A stretch of DNA of 64,000 nt from Pontibacter indicus. GTDB lineage: Bacteria; Bacteroidota; Bacteroidia; Cytophagales; Hymenobacteraceae. Positions 1 to 7,965 of this stretch are shown in pieces; the stretch's first letter is position 1, and each line of letters starts with the position of its first letter. A program made the position numbers and the translations under genes. Under the pieces are notes generated by a model. That model ran no database searches, was not told the DNA's origin, and saw nothing but the letters and a program-made list of their open reading frames with translations. The DNA lies in contig NZ_FTPP01000003.1 of assembly GCF_900156345.1 (NCBI RefSeq), positions 1-64,000 of the forward strand, given 5' to 3'.

Positions 1-76
1 AAGGAGATGTTTGAGCTAATCCTGTAGTAAGTATAGCTAACTGCACCAGTACAACAAGTAAAGCTCCTTTTTTCAT
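1..76 (-). CDS. Secreted protein, N-terminal fragment (runs off left edge)
   Basis: Reading leftwards from an ATG at position 76, the first 25 codons give a Lys-Lys start, a hydrophobic stretch (roughly residues 5-19) and a probable signal peptidase I site after Gly-Leu-Ala, before Gln-Thr-Ser-Pro. This is a textbook Sec signal peptide, so the gene most likely encodes a secreted or outer-membrane protein. The mature part lies outside the window and its function cannot be judged. No stop interrupts the frame up to base 1. The upstream gap of over 300 bases fits a gene with its own promoter. Confidence 0.55.
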   Translation of the reverse strand, partial: MKKGALLVVLVQLAILTTGLAQTSP

Positions 77-409
77 AATTCATGTTAAAACCAACTAGTG
101 TATAGCAGGAGTACCTACTCCCACTATCTGCACTATGTGTGGAGTACTGCTGACACCTTCCAAACATGTTTTCGTTTTGAGGTTCGCTTTTTTTCCATAC
201 TTCTATAGCGAAATACCAATATAAAAAATGTTCTCAGCACTTCAATCGCGGCGATAAGGTTTCTTCACGCAGATTAGTTAATCCTACTATAATGCACGTT
301 ATAGCTTTTGATAGGACTATGATGATGATCTACTGCCTACACGATCTTCTCCTGGTTACTCGTCAAAAGTATCTAAACCTATTAAAAAAGCTGCCCATCA
401 CAGCATGAA
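77..409. other. Intergenic gap, no gene seen
   Basis: AT-richer DNA between the left-edge gene and the terminator at 410-455. No open frame with coding character is visible. Bases 364-371 read caaaagta, which on the minus strand is a TACTTTTG box like the Bacteroidota -7 element, but there is no matching TTTG 19 bases further upstream, so a promoter here is only a possibility. Confidence 0.5.
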
Positions 410-455
410 ACGAAAAAACCACACCCGTCCTTTATACCTTAGGACAGGTGTGGTT
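410..455 (-). terminator. Rho-independent terminator of the small acidic protein gene
   Basis: Bases 417-455 form a hairpin with arms aaccacacc and ggtgtggtt plus inner pairing of gtcct with aggac. Read on the minus strand it is followed by a run of six T. It lies just downstream of the gene ending at 504. Confidence 0.8.
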
Positions 456-503
456 CTATCTTCAAGTAGATTTGATCCTGCTACTTTCTTCTCAAGCTAT
501 ACC

Positions 504-902
504 TTACTCAGCCTTCCAAAGCTCGCGCTCCTGGTCGCCGATCAGCACCACGAAACGGGCGGGGTTAGCAGTCAGCACCAGGCGCATCTCTACACCCGGA
601 AACTCATCGGACTCTATCCAAACACCCTCTTTTTCGCCGTCGGCATCTACGTGCTCACCGTTAAGCGAGCTGGGCAGGTAGGCAGTTGGCAAAAGTATGT
701 CGGCGTCGGAGCGCAGCTTACCGTGTACTTCCTCCAGTACATCCTCCAGGTAGTCGCCATACTCCTCGTTGAAGTCGTCTTCCAGGTCGTGGAGTTCTTC
801 TTCCATATCGTCATAGCGCTCGTCGTTGTAGTCAAGCGCATTCAGTTCCTGCTTCTTCTGGATGATGGCCACCAGTGAACTGTTCAGTGCATTTGCGTTC
901 AT
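504..902 (-). CDS. Conserved-looking small acidic protein, unknown function
   Basis: A 132-residue soluble protein with no signal peptide or membrane segment. I chose the ATG at 902 (Met-Asn-Ala-Asn-Ala). An upstream in-frame start at 1025 would add 41 Cys-rich residues of poor coding character running toward the hppD promoter region. Residues about 18-50 are very rich in Asp and Glu with regularly spaced Tyr and Leu, suggesting a charged amphipathic helix. The C-terminal half looks beta-rich and mentions no known catalytic motif. The gene has its own terminator and is divergent from the dioxygenase gene. I do not recognise the family. Confidence 0.75.
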   Translation of the reverse strand: MNANALNSSLVAIIQKKQELNALDYNDERYDDMEEELHDLEDDFNEEYGDYLEDVLEEVHGKLRSDADILLPTAYLPSSLNGEHVDADGEKEGVWIESDEFPGVEMRLVLTANPARFVVLIGDQERELWKAE

Positions 903-1051
903 AGCGTCTTTCTGTTTTTTACAAAGTTGGAAACATGCCGTAGGAATTGCAAGAATAAAACATGATAATTTGCCGCAACACTCACCGGGTTTTGATAAAC
1001 GTATAAAAGCTGTATTTTTACACAAAACATATTTAAACCATACTTATACCT

Positions 1052-2146
1052 ATGGCAACAGATATTCTGCCCCTGAACGGCACCGACCATATTGAGTTTT
1101 ATGTGGGCAACGCCAAACAGGCCGCTCACTTTTATCAGACGGCCTTCGGCTTTAAGCTGGTGGCCTATGCCGGCCCCGAAACCGGTGTGCGCGACCGTGC
1201 CTCTTATGTGCTGCAACAGGAGAAAATCCGTTTGGTGCTCACTACTTCCCTCGACCCGAACTCCGACATAGCCCAGCACGTGCACCTGCACGGCGACGGT
1301 GTAAAAGTGCTGGCCCTGTGGGTGGACGATGCCGAAGCCTCTTTCCGTGGCACGGTGGAGCGTGGTGCCAAGCCAGCTCTGGAGCCTAAGACGCTCACCG
1401 ACGAGTTCGGCGAAGTAAAAGTAGCCTCTATCCATACCTACGGCGATACCATCCATACCTTTGTGGAGCGCAAAAACTACAGCGGCGTGTTCATGCCGGG
1501 TTATGTGCCGCGCCAGAGCGAACTGGAGATTGAGCCGGTTGGCCTGAAGTACGTGGACCACTGTGTAGGCAACGTGGAGTTGGGCCGCATGAACGAGTGG
1601 GTGAAATTCTATGAAGACGTGATGGGCTTCAAACTGCTCCTTACCTTTGACGATAACGACATCAGCACCGAGTACACGGCGCTTATGTCCAAAGTGGTAT
1701 CGAACGGCAACGGTTACATCAAATTCCCAATCAATGAGCCGGCTGAGGGCAAGAAGAAGTCGCAGATTGACGAGTACCTGGAGTTTTACCGCGGTGCCGG
1801 TGTGCAGCACATTGCCGTGGCCACCAACGACATTCTGCATACGGTAGCAGAGTTGCGCCGCCGTGGCGTGGAGTTTCTGCGCGTGCCGGAAACCTACTAC
1901 GAAGACCTGATCGACCGCATCGGCCACATCGACGAAGACATGGCGGATCTGCGCAAACTAAATATCCTCGTAGACCGCGACGACGAAGGCTACCTGCTGC
2001 AGATTTTCACTAAGCCTGTGGAAGACAGACCGACCGTGTTCTACGAGATCATCCAACGCAAAGGCGCCAAATCGTTCGGCAAAGGCAACTTCAAGGCCTT
2101 GTTCGAAGCCATCGAGCGTGAGCAGGCGCTGCGTGGTAACCTTTAG
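1052..2146 (+). CDS. hppD: 4-hydroxyphenylpyruvate dioxygenase
   Basis: This cytoplasmic non-haem iron enzyme converts 4-hydroxyphenylpyruvate to homogentisate in tyrosine degradation. The 364 residues match the usual family length. Two vicinal-oxygen-chelate halves are visible: the first begins at Gly-Thr-Asp-His-Ile-Glu-Phe (about residue 10) and the second at about residue 165. The expected iron triad is present: His170 (VDHCVGNV), His253 (VQHIAVAT) and Glu332 (VFYEIIQ). The next step, homogentisate dioxygenase, is not in the window. The FAH-family gene at 12142 is 10 kb away and too short to be assumed to be the pathway hydrolase. The gene is monocistronic with its own terminator at 2209-2265. 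Confidence 0.95.
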   Translation: MATDILPLNGTDHIEFYVGNAKQAAHFYQTAFGFKLVAYAGPETGVRDRASYVLQQEKIRLVLTTSLDPNSDIAQHVHLHGDGVKVLALWVDDAEASFRGTVERGAKPALEPKTLTDEFGEVKVASIHTYGDTIHTFVERKNYSGVFMPGYVPRQSELEIEPVGLKYVDHCVGNVELGRMNEWVKFYEDVMGFKLLLTFDDNDISTEYTALMSKVVSNGNGYIKFPINEPAEGKKKSQIDEYLEFYRGAGVQHIAVATNDILHTVAELRRRGVEFLRVPETYYEDLIDRIGHIDEDMADLRKLNILVDRDDEGYLLQIFTKPVEDRPTVFYEIIQRKGAKSFGKGNFKALFEAIEREQALRGNL

Positions 2147-2208
2147 TCCGCAAGCAAAGTATAGCACGGTGTAACCCGTGTTAGCGACCATAATTTTGAT
2201 ATAATCCC

Positions 2209-2265
2209 ATCACACCAGTTCTCACAATCGCCAAGCGGCAACCCGGGGACTGGTGTGATTTTTTG
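2209..2265 (+). terminator. Terminator after hppD
   Basis: Inverted arms atcacaccagt (2209-2219) and actggtgtgat (2249-2259), followed by a T run. The loop is long (29 bases). Confidence 0.8.
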
Positions 2266-2337
2266 TGGCGTGGAGGCAGGGCGAGTGAGTGATTTAGCGA
2301 GGGAGTGAATGAGTGAGTGGTTGATTGAGTAATTGCA

Positions 2338-2955
2338 TGAATCTTTATATAGGGCCCCTACCCCAAGGATTTGCAGGATTTAGGGATTGACAGGATCCTC
2401 GTGCATGATTGACATCCCCCTACCCCCTTCGAAGGGGGACTTTTCAGCCACTGCCAAGTTACAGGTATAAGCGCTATAGTTGATTTTCTGATTTGCCGGG
2501 TCCAACCACTCTTAACCCTTCCTGAGGGAAGGGCCCCTCTAAAAAGTTTAAGATGGGGAATTTGGAGCTGCTATACTAAGGTATAGCCGTGTAACAAACA
2601 AACACTGGCACGCATTGAAAGACTAACTTGCACGCTGGCAATGAAACAGATAGCGGCGCCAGGTGCGTTTTTCGACGCTCCACTGTTGGGGGTGAAGGGG
2701 TCCCCCTGTCAAGAGCGTTCAGCGAGTGGGGGTAGGGGCCCTCGATTTGGAGCGTCTTGATTTTTTTGCCTACTGGGGGTAGGGGCCCTCTTTCTTTTTA
2801 TCAAGAAAAAAAGTAGGTCCCGGCCGGACAGGCCAGGCAATGAAAAAAATTAGCTAGAGGTATAGATAAACCTGAGCTACACCAGCTATACCTGACACGG
2901 GGCCAAAGGCCCCACTATACCAGACACGAGCGAGGACGCTCGCGCCATAATTTAT
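2338..2955. repeat. Family A intergenic repeat, copy 1
   Basis: About 620 noncoding bases that share many blocks, in the same order, with 37165-37836 and partly with 54924-55232 and 10189-10247. Shared blocks include tatagggc-cctacccca (start), ctggcacgcattg, gcaatgaaaca, gagcgttcagcgag, tttggagcgtcttgat, atcaagaaaaaa, and gaggacgctcgcgccata (end). The 13-mer gggcccctacccc at 2352-2364 recurs inverted, as ggggtaggggccc, at 2728-2741 and 2775-2788. Just upstream (2281-2331) is an imperfect run of gagt/gtga words. No gene is supported in the 2266-2990 gap. Confidence 0.75.
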
Positions 2956-2990
2956 ACGACATTAACAGCAATACATACATTACAAAAACT

Positions 2991-4724
2991 ATGATTGAAC
3001 CAGCTATACAGCATAAAATAGACGCCTGGCTGAGCGGCAACTACGACGAGGCAACCAAATCAGAGATAAACGGCTTACTGGAACGCAACGAGCACGAATC
3101 ACTGGCCGACGCTTTCTACAAAGACCTGGAATTCGGAACAGGCGGACTGCGCGGCATCATGGGTGCGGGCAGCAACCGCATGAACCGCTATACCTTAGGG
3201 ATGGCGACGCAGGGCCTCTGCAACTACCTGAAGCAGAACTTCCCGGGAGAGCGCGTGAAAGTGGCCATTGCCCACGACTGCCGCAACAACTCCGACGTGT
3301 TTGCCCGCATTGCCGCCGACATCTTCTCGGCCAACGACATTGAGGTATACCTGTTTGAGGCCCTCCGCCCTACCCCACAATTGTCCTTCGCCATACGTCA
3401 CCTGGGCTGCCACAGCGGCGTAGTGGTTACGGCGTCACACAATCCGAAAGAATACAACGGCTACAAGGTATACTGGAACGATGGTGCACAGGTAACTGCC
3501 CCGCACGACAAGAACATCATCGGCGAAGTGAACAAGATCACCTCCATCGATGAAGTGAAATGGGAAGCCAAGCCAGCCAACATCCACATGCTCGGTCAAG
3601 AGATGGACGAGGCTTATATGGCAAAAGTACAGAGCCTGTCCGTTTCTCAGGAGGCCATACGCAACCAGCATGATCTGAAGATCGTGTTCTCGTCCATTCA
3701 CGGCACAGGCATCACGCTCGTGCCGGAAGTTCTCAAGCGTTTTGGCTTCACCAATGTGCACATTGTGGAGGAGCAGGCCACACCAGACGGCAACTTCCCG
3801 ACCGTGGTATACCCGAACCCCGAGGAGAAAGAGGCGATGACGCTGGCGCTGAACAAGGCCCGCGAAATAGACGCTGACCTCGTGATGGCCACCGACCCGG
3901 ACTCCGACCGCGTAGGTATAGCCGTGCGTAATCTAAAGGGTGAATTTGAGCTGCTCAACGGCAACCAGACCGGCGCCCTACTGATGAACTACCTGCTACT
4001 GGCCTGGAAAAATGCTGGCAAGCTGACAGGCAAAGAGTTCATCGTGAAGACCATCGTGACCACAGACCTGATCAAAGACATTGCCGACAGCTACAACGTG
4101 ACCATGTACGAGACGCTGACCGGCTTCAAGTACATTGCCGAGAAAATCCGTGCGCTGGAAGGCAAAGAACTCTACATCGGCGGTGGCGAGGAAAGCTACG
4201 GCTACATGATCGGCGACTTCGTGCGCGACAAAGACGCCATTTCGGCCTGCGCCCTGATCGCTGAAATGGCGGCAGTAGCCAAAGACAGAGGCCAGACCCT
4301 GATGGAGATGCTCGTAGAGATTTACACGCAGCACGGTTTCTACAAAGAAGAACTCGTATCCTTCACCAAAAAAGGCCAGCGCGGCGCCGAGGAAATTCAG
4401 CAGATGATGGCCGACATGCGCGCCAATCCGCCGCAGACCATTGCGGGCTCTAAAGTACTGGAAGTAAGCGACTACAAGCACAGCACCCGCAAAAACCTGG
4501 TGACCGGCGAGGAGTCGAAACTGGACCTGGAAAGCTCGAATGTGCTGCAGTACCTGACTGAAGATGGCACCAAAGTGTCTGCCCGTCCGTCCGGCACCGA
4601 GCCCAAAATCAAATTCTACATCAGCGTGAACGAGCCGCTAGATTCTAAAGAGAACTTTGACGCAGTGGATCGACAGCTAAGCGAGAAGATTGAGCAGATT
4701 CTGGTTGATCTGAAACTGAAATAG
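2991..4724 (+). CDS. Phosphoglucomutase / phosphomannomutase family (alpha-D-phosphohexomutase)
   Basis: Interconverts hexose-1- and hexose-6-phosphates, feeding glycogen, nucleotide-sugar and glycolytic metabolism in the cytoplasm. The 577 residues fit the long Bacteroidota/Firmicutes PgcA-like form. The phosphoserine loop is Thr-Ala-Ser-His-Asn-Pro with Ser149. The metal loop has Asp302, Asp304 and Asp306 (ATDPDSDRVG). The sugar-binding loop is GGGEESYGY near residue 400. The C-terminal phosphate-binding motif is RPSGTEPKIKFY. The gene is preceded by the family A repeat and followed by its own hairpin. Specificity for glucose rather than mannose cannot be settled from sequence alone. Confidence 0.93.
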   Translation: MIEPAIQHKIDAWLSGNYDEATKSEINGLLERNEHESLADAFYKDLEFGTGGLRGIMGAGSNRMNRYTLGMATQGLCNYLKQNFPGERVKVAIAHDCRNNSDVFARIAADIFSANDIEVYLFEALRPTPQLSFAIRHLGCHSGVVVTASHNPKEYNGYKVYWNDGAQVTAPHDKNIIGEVNKITSIDEVKWEAKPANIHMLGQEMDEAYMAKVQSLSVSQEAIRNQHDLKIVFSSIHGTGITLVPEVLKRFGFTNVHIVEEQATPDGNFPTVVYPNPEEKEAMTLALNKAREIDADLVMATDPDSDRVGIAVRNLKGEFELLNGNQTGALLMNYLLLAWKNAGKLTGKEFIVKTIVTTDLIKDIADSYNVTMYETLTGFKYIAEKIRALEGKELYIGGGEESYGYMIGDFVRDKDAISACALIAEMAAVAKDRGQTLMEMLVEIYTQHGFYKEELVSFTKKGQRGAEEIQQMMADMRANPPQTIAGSKVLEVSDYKHSTRKNLVTGEESKLDLESSNVLQYLTEDGTKVSARPSGTEPKIKFYISVNEPLDSKENFDAVDRQLSEKIEQILVDLKLK

Positions 4725-4743
4725 GTAAATTTTTAAATTGTTG

Positions 4744-4793
4744 AATGGCTAAATTGTTGGTGGGTATACCTACTGGCGGTTTAGCCATTTTTT
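4744..4793 (+). terminator. Terminator after phosphoglucomutase gene
   Basis: Arms aatggctaaa (4744-4753) and tttagccatt (4780-4789) followed by TTTT. The 26-base loop contains the palindromic ggtatacc motif. Confidence 0.75.
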
Positions 4794-5060
4794 GCTACTT
4801 GCCATGACACTATGCTATACCTGGTTAAACTGCATGTCCAGTCCGCTGTGAATTCTGCTGGTGCTGTACAGAGGTATAGCATACGAAGACCAAGCCTTTT
4901 ATTTCTCCAGTTTAAAAGCCTCTATTTCCTATTCTTGACACGTTTTATGGGCAAAGGCGCTTTTTATCAGGTTAAGAACCCGTTATACCTTATTTTTACA
5001 GAACAAGTGTCGTTTCTGCGTGTTCTACCTTTTCGGAGCACCTAACTATGACCTCTAAGT

Positions 5061-5474
5061 ATGACTAAAACACAAAAGCTGACCAAAGCGAATGGAGACA
5101 TATTTCTGGAATACACCCGTATGCCGGACAACGCCTACATTTACGCCCACTGGATTGGTCGCCAATACCTGGATACGGTGCAAAAAGGAGGAGCCGCCTA
5201 CCTGGACTTGATGCGTGAAAAGCCCTGCCCCAAGCTGCTCAACAGCCACGAAGAGCTGGTTGGCCCCTGGGACATCGCCACCGACTGGATATCGAACGAA
5301 TGGATGCCCCTCGCCATTTCGCTGGGCTTGCGCTACATGCCGCAGGTACTTGCCAAAGGGGTGTACGGCCAGATGTCGTTCCACCAACTGCACCAGCGCA
5401 TCGGCGACATGCTGGAAATAAAAATGTTTGAGACCGAAGCCGAAGCCCGCGAATGGCTGCACTCCCTTCCGTAG
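5061..5474 (+). CDS. SpoIIAA-like (STAS-fold) protein, function unknown
   Basis: A 137-residue soluble protein without signal peptide. The pattern of a short beta hairpin (residues 10-30), a central helix, the GPWDIATDWISNEWMP segment (about residues 70-85) and a final helix with Glu-Ala-Arg-Glu-Trp-Leu resembles small Bacteroidota proteins annotated as SpoIIAA-like or STAS-fold. This is recognition by pattern, not a motif-level proof. It has no conserved phosphorylatable Ser region that I can point to. It ends 28 bases before the nitroreductase gene on the same strand and may be co-transcribed with it. Confidence 0.7.
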   Translation: MTKTQKLTKANGDIFLEYTRMPDNAYIYAHWIGRQYLDTVQKGGAAYLDLMREKPCPKLLNSHEELVGPWDIATDWISNEWMPLAISLGLRYMPQVLAKGVYGQMSFHQLHQRIGDMLEIKMFETEAEAREWLHSLP

Positions 5475-5502
5475 GCCGGCGCTTCTATAAAATTTATCAC
5501 CC

Positions 5503-6087
5503 ATGACTACTTCCTTCTCTGAAATAAGCCACATCATTCAAAACCGTAGAACCACCAAGCCGGGCAAAATGAACGGGCAGCGCATACCTGACGAGCAGAT
5601 CAAACAACTGCTGGAACTGGCCGACTGGGCGCCTACACACGGACACACGGAGCCCTGGCGCTTCAAGGTATATGCCGGCGACAAAATACAAGACTTCTGC
5701 CTGGCGCATGCCGAGTTGTATAAACAGAAGATCGAGCCTGAGAAATACCTACAGGAGCGCTATGATAAACTGTTGCACATGGGCGACAAAGCATCGCATG
5801 TGCTCGTAGCCTACATGCGCCGTGGCGACTTGCCCAAGATTCCGGCCCTTGAAGAAATAGCTGCTACCTCCTGCGCGATCCAAAATTTGCTGCTGGGCGC
5901 TACGGCCTTAGGTATAGCCAGCTATTGGGGCTCCGGCGGCATGGCGTATAAACCCGCCATGAAGGAGATGCTCCACCTCCGGGAAGAAGACGTGGTGCTC
6001 GGCATCCTATACCTGGGCTATGCCGATGAACCTGCCGGGGAAGGCAAACGCATCGTACCGCTTGAGGAAAAAGTAGAGTGGATGTAA
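5503..6087 (+). CDS. Nitroreductase family protein (YdjA-like)
   Basis: A 194-residue FMN-dependent oxidoreductase of the nitroreductase superfamily. The early Arg-Arg-Thr-Thr-Lys motif (residues 14-18) is the usual FMN-phosphate contact. WAPTHGHTEPWRF (about residues 44-56) is typical of the YdjA/compact subgroup. GIASYWGSGG (near residue 140) is the second flavin loop. The protein is expected to act as a homodimer using NAD(P)H; the natural substrate is unknown. It follows the SpoIIAA-like gene by 28 bases and is closed by a strong hairpin, so the two form a probable short operon. Confidence 0.9.
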   Translation: MTTSFSEISHIIQNRRTTKPGKMNGQRIPDEQIKQLLELADWAPTHGHTEPWRFKVYAGDKIQDFCLAHAELYKQKIEPEKYLQERYDKLLHMGDKASHVLVAYMRRGDLPKIPALEEIAATSCAIQNLLLGATALGIASYWGSGGMAYKPAMKEMLHLREEDVVLGILYLGYADEPAGEGKRIVPLEEKVEWM

Positions 6088-6092
6088 AATAG

Positions 6093-6130
6093 GAAAGCCG
6101 CTGGCGATATGGCACAGCGGCTTTTCTTAT
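6093..6130 (+). terminator. Terminator after nitroreductase gene
   Basis: Arms gaaagccgctg (6093-6103) and cagcggcttttc (6115-6126) enclose an 11-base loop; the right arm merges into a T-rich stretch. Confidence 0.85.
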
Positions 6131-6187
6131 CTTATCAACTCAGGACTCCATCAGGCAATAACGCTACAGCAGGGCTAATTCCCCATT

Positions 6188-6250
6188 TGTCTGTCTACTT
6201 ACTCTCCTAGTCTTTTGTCCTTTGTCAAAAAATCATTTGTCAAGACCTTA
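6188..6250. repeat. Partial family B repeat at the 3' end of dnaB
   Basis: Contains gtcttttgtcctttgtca and catttgtcaagac, the inner words of the family B elements seen at 35374, 50502 and 53163, without their outer arms. It lies between convergent genes, directly beyond the dnaB stop codon. Confidence 0.55.
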
Positions 6251-6259
6251 GTCTATACC

Positions 6260-7831
6260 TTAAAACGGTGGCTCGTCGTCAAAGCCTGAGGCCGGGAAAC
6301 CTCCTCCACCCTGACTACCGTCGTTCATGCGGCTACCCAAGCGTATAGCGCCTGGTGTCTCGGCATCGAAGCTGCTGTTTGGCAGCGCATTGAAGCCACC
6401 GTCGCCCCCGAAGTCGGAGTCGAGGTTGGTGAATTTGGTGTACTTGCCAATGAACTTCAGCTGCACGTTTTCCAGGGAACCGTTACGGTGCTTGGCAATG
6501 ATTACCTCCCCAACACCCGCGGTTGGGTTACCCATTTCGTCTTCGGTGATGCCGTAATATTCCGGTCGGTAGAGGAAGAGCACCATGTCAGCATCCTGCT
6601 CGATGGAACCGGATTCACGCAAGTCAGACAGCTGCGGACGTTTGTCGCCACCGCGGGTTTCCACGGCACGGCTCAACTGCGAAAGTGCAATCACCGGCAC
6701 GTTCAGTTCCTTGGCCAGCATTTTCATGGCCCGTGAGATGGAAGCAATCTCCTGTTCACGGTTACCACCACCCTTGCCCTCGGCGTTGCCGCTCATCAGC
6801 TGCAGGTAGTCGATGATGATCATCTGGATGTCGTACTGCGCCTTGAGGCGGCGGCACTTGGTACGAAGCTCACGAATAGACAGACCTGGCGTATCGTCAA
6901 TAAAGATCGGTGCCTCGGTCAGCTTCGAAATTTTATGGTTCAGCTGCGCCCATTCGTAATCTTCCAGACTTCCCTTTTTGATCTTCTCCGAATCGAGTTC
7001 AGCCTCCGAGGAGATCAGACGATTCACCAGCTGCAGCGAGGACATTTCGAGCGAGAAGATCGCCACGCCTTTTTTGAAATCCACGGCTGCGTTGCGCAGG
7101 CAGGAAAGCACGAAGGCGGTCTTGCCCATCGCGGGACGGGCGGCCAGGATGATCAAATCCGATTTCTGCCAGCCGGACGTTACGCGATCCAGGGCGGTCA
7201 TGCCGCTTGGTACGCCGGTCAGACCGTCGGTTTGCTTGCGCTTCTCCTCGAGTTCCTTAATGGCCTGGTGCATCAAGGAGCGCATATCGTCGAAGTTCTT
7301 GCGGATGTTCGATTCAGACACCTCGTAGAGCTTCGCCTCCGTCTTGTCGAGTAGTTCGAATACGTCGGTGGTGTCTTCAAAAGCGCTCGAAAGCACTTCA
7401 GAGGAAATCGAAATCAGGTCGCGCTTGATTGAGTTCTCCGTGATGATACGGGCGTGGTACTCGATGTTGGCCGCCGAGTTTACGCGGGTGGTCAGCTGCG
7501 TGACGTAGTAGGCGCCGCCTGCCAGCTCCAACTCGCCGTTCTCGCGCAGTTCGTGCGTCACGGTCAGAATGTCGATCGGCTCTGACTTATCGAACAGGGC
7601 CAGGATCGCTTTAAATATGCGTTGGTGCGCCTCTTTGTAAAAAGAAGTAGGTCGCAAAATGTCGATTACCGTGGTAAGCGCATCCTTTTCCAACATCAGA
7701 GCGCCTAGCACGGCCTCCTCCAAATCTAGTGCCTGCGGCGGTTTTTTACCCAACTCTGCCACGGCAGGGGCTTTTTTTGCCCAGTTGCCGCGGTTGCCGG
7801 TTGGCCGCACGTTCATTTTCATCTCCTCCAT
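6260..7831 (-). CDS. dnaB: Replicative DNA helicase DnaB
   Basis: Hexameric 5'-3' helicase of the replication fork. The N-terminal DnaB domain begins at the LEEAVLGALMLEKDA segment. The RecA-like core carries Walker A (ARPAMGKTAF), the IIIDYLQLM Walker B strand, and the SQLSRAVETR motif followed by DLRESGSIEQDAD. The protein is about 523 residues from the ATG at 7831. In-frame ATGs at 7822 and 7816 are also possible; a GGAGGAG stretch sits before them, and a minus-strand TAAATTTG box (7837-7844) lies so close to 7831 that a downstream start may be the true one. The C-terminal tail (last 60 residues) is Gly/Phe-rich, disordered and acidic, ending in Asp-Asp-Glu-Pro-Pro-Phe, which resembles SSB-type tails. 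It is divergent from the Mur ligase gene. Confidence 0.97.
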   Translation of the reverse strand: MEEMKMNVRPTGNRGNWAKKAPAVAELGKKPPQALDLEEAVLGALMLEKDALTTVIDILRPTSFYKEAHQRIFKAILALFDKSEPIDILTVTHELRENGELELAGGAYYVTQLTTRVNSAANIEYHARIITENSIKRDLISISSEVLSSAFEDTTDVFELLDKTEAKLYEVSESNIRKNFDDMRSLMHQAIKELEEKRKQTDGLTGVPSGMTALDRVTSGWQKSDLIILAARPAMGKTAFVLSCLRNAAVDFKKGVAIFSLEMSSLQLVNRLISSEAELDSEKIKKGSLEDYEWAQLNHKISKLTEAPIFIDDTPGLSIRELRTKCRRLKAQYDIQMIIIDYLQLMSGNAEGKGGGNREQEIASISRAMKMLAKELNVPVIALSQLSRAVETRGGDKRPQLSDLRESGSIEQDADMVLFLYRPEYYGITEDEMGNPTAGVGEVIIAKHRNGSLENVQLKFIGKYTKFTNLDSDFGGDGGFNALPNSSFDAETPGAIRLGSRMNDGSQGGGGFPASGFDDEPPF

Positions 7832-7929
7832 ACCCACAAATTTAAAAAGTAAGCCGCCCAAGTAATCCACAAAATACGGAAGATATCCACATATTAGCGT
7901 ATAGCTATTTACATTTAACTCAGGAATTC

Positions 7930-7937
7930 TAATTTTG
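7930..7937 (+). promoter_or_regulatory. Possible -7 box for the Mur ligase gene
   Basis: TAATTTTG matches the Bacteroidota TAnnTTTG element, 28 bases before the start codon at 7966. The position 19 bases further upstream reads TTT rather than TTTG, so the -33 element is weak. Confidence 0.5.
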
Positions 7938-7965
7938 TCGGTTCGCTAAACGGATAGCACGGATT

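Noticed and set aside
899..1927. Long minus-strand frame opposite hppD
   Set aside because: Antisense shadow of a gene with all catalytic residues in place; the translation has no recognisable motif.
4812..5045. 77-codon frame before the SpoIIAA-like gene
   Set aside because: Low-complexity aromatic product with no conserved pattern, in AT-rich intergenic DNA.
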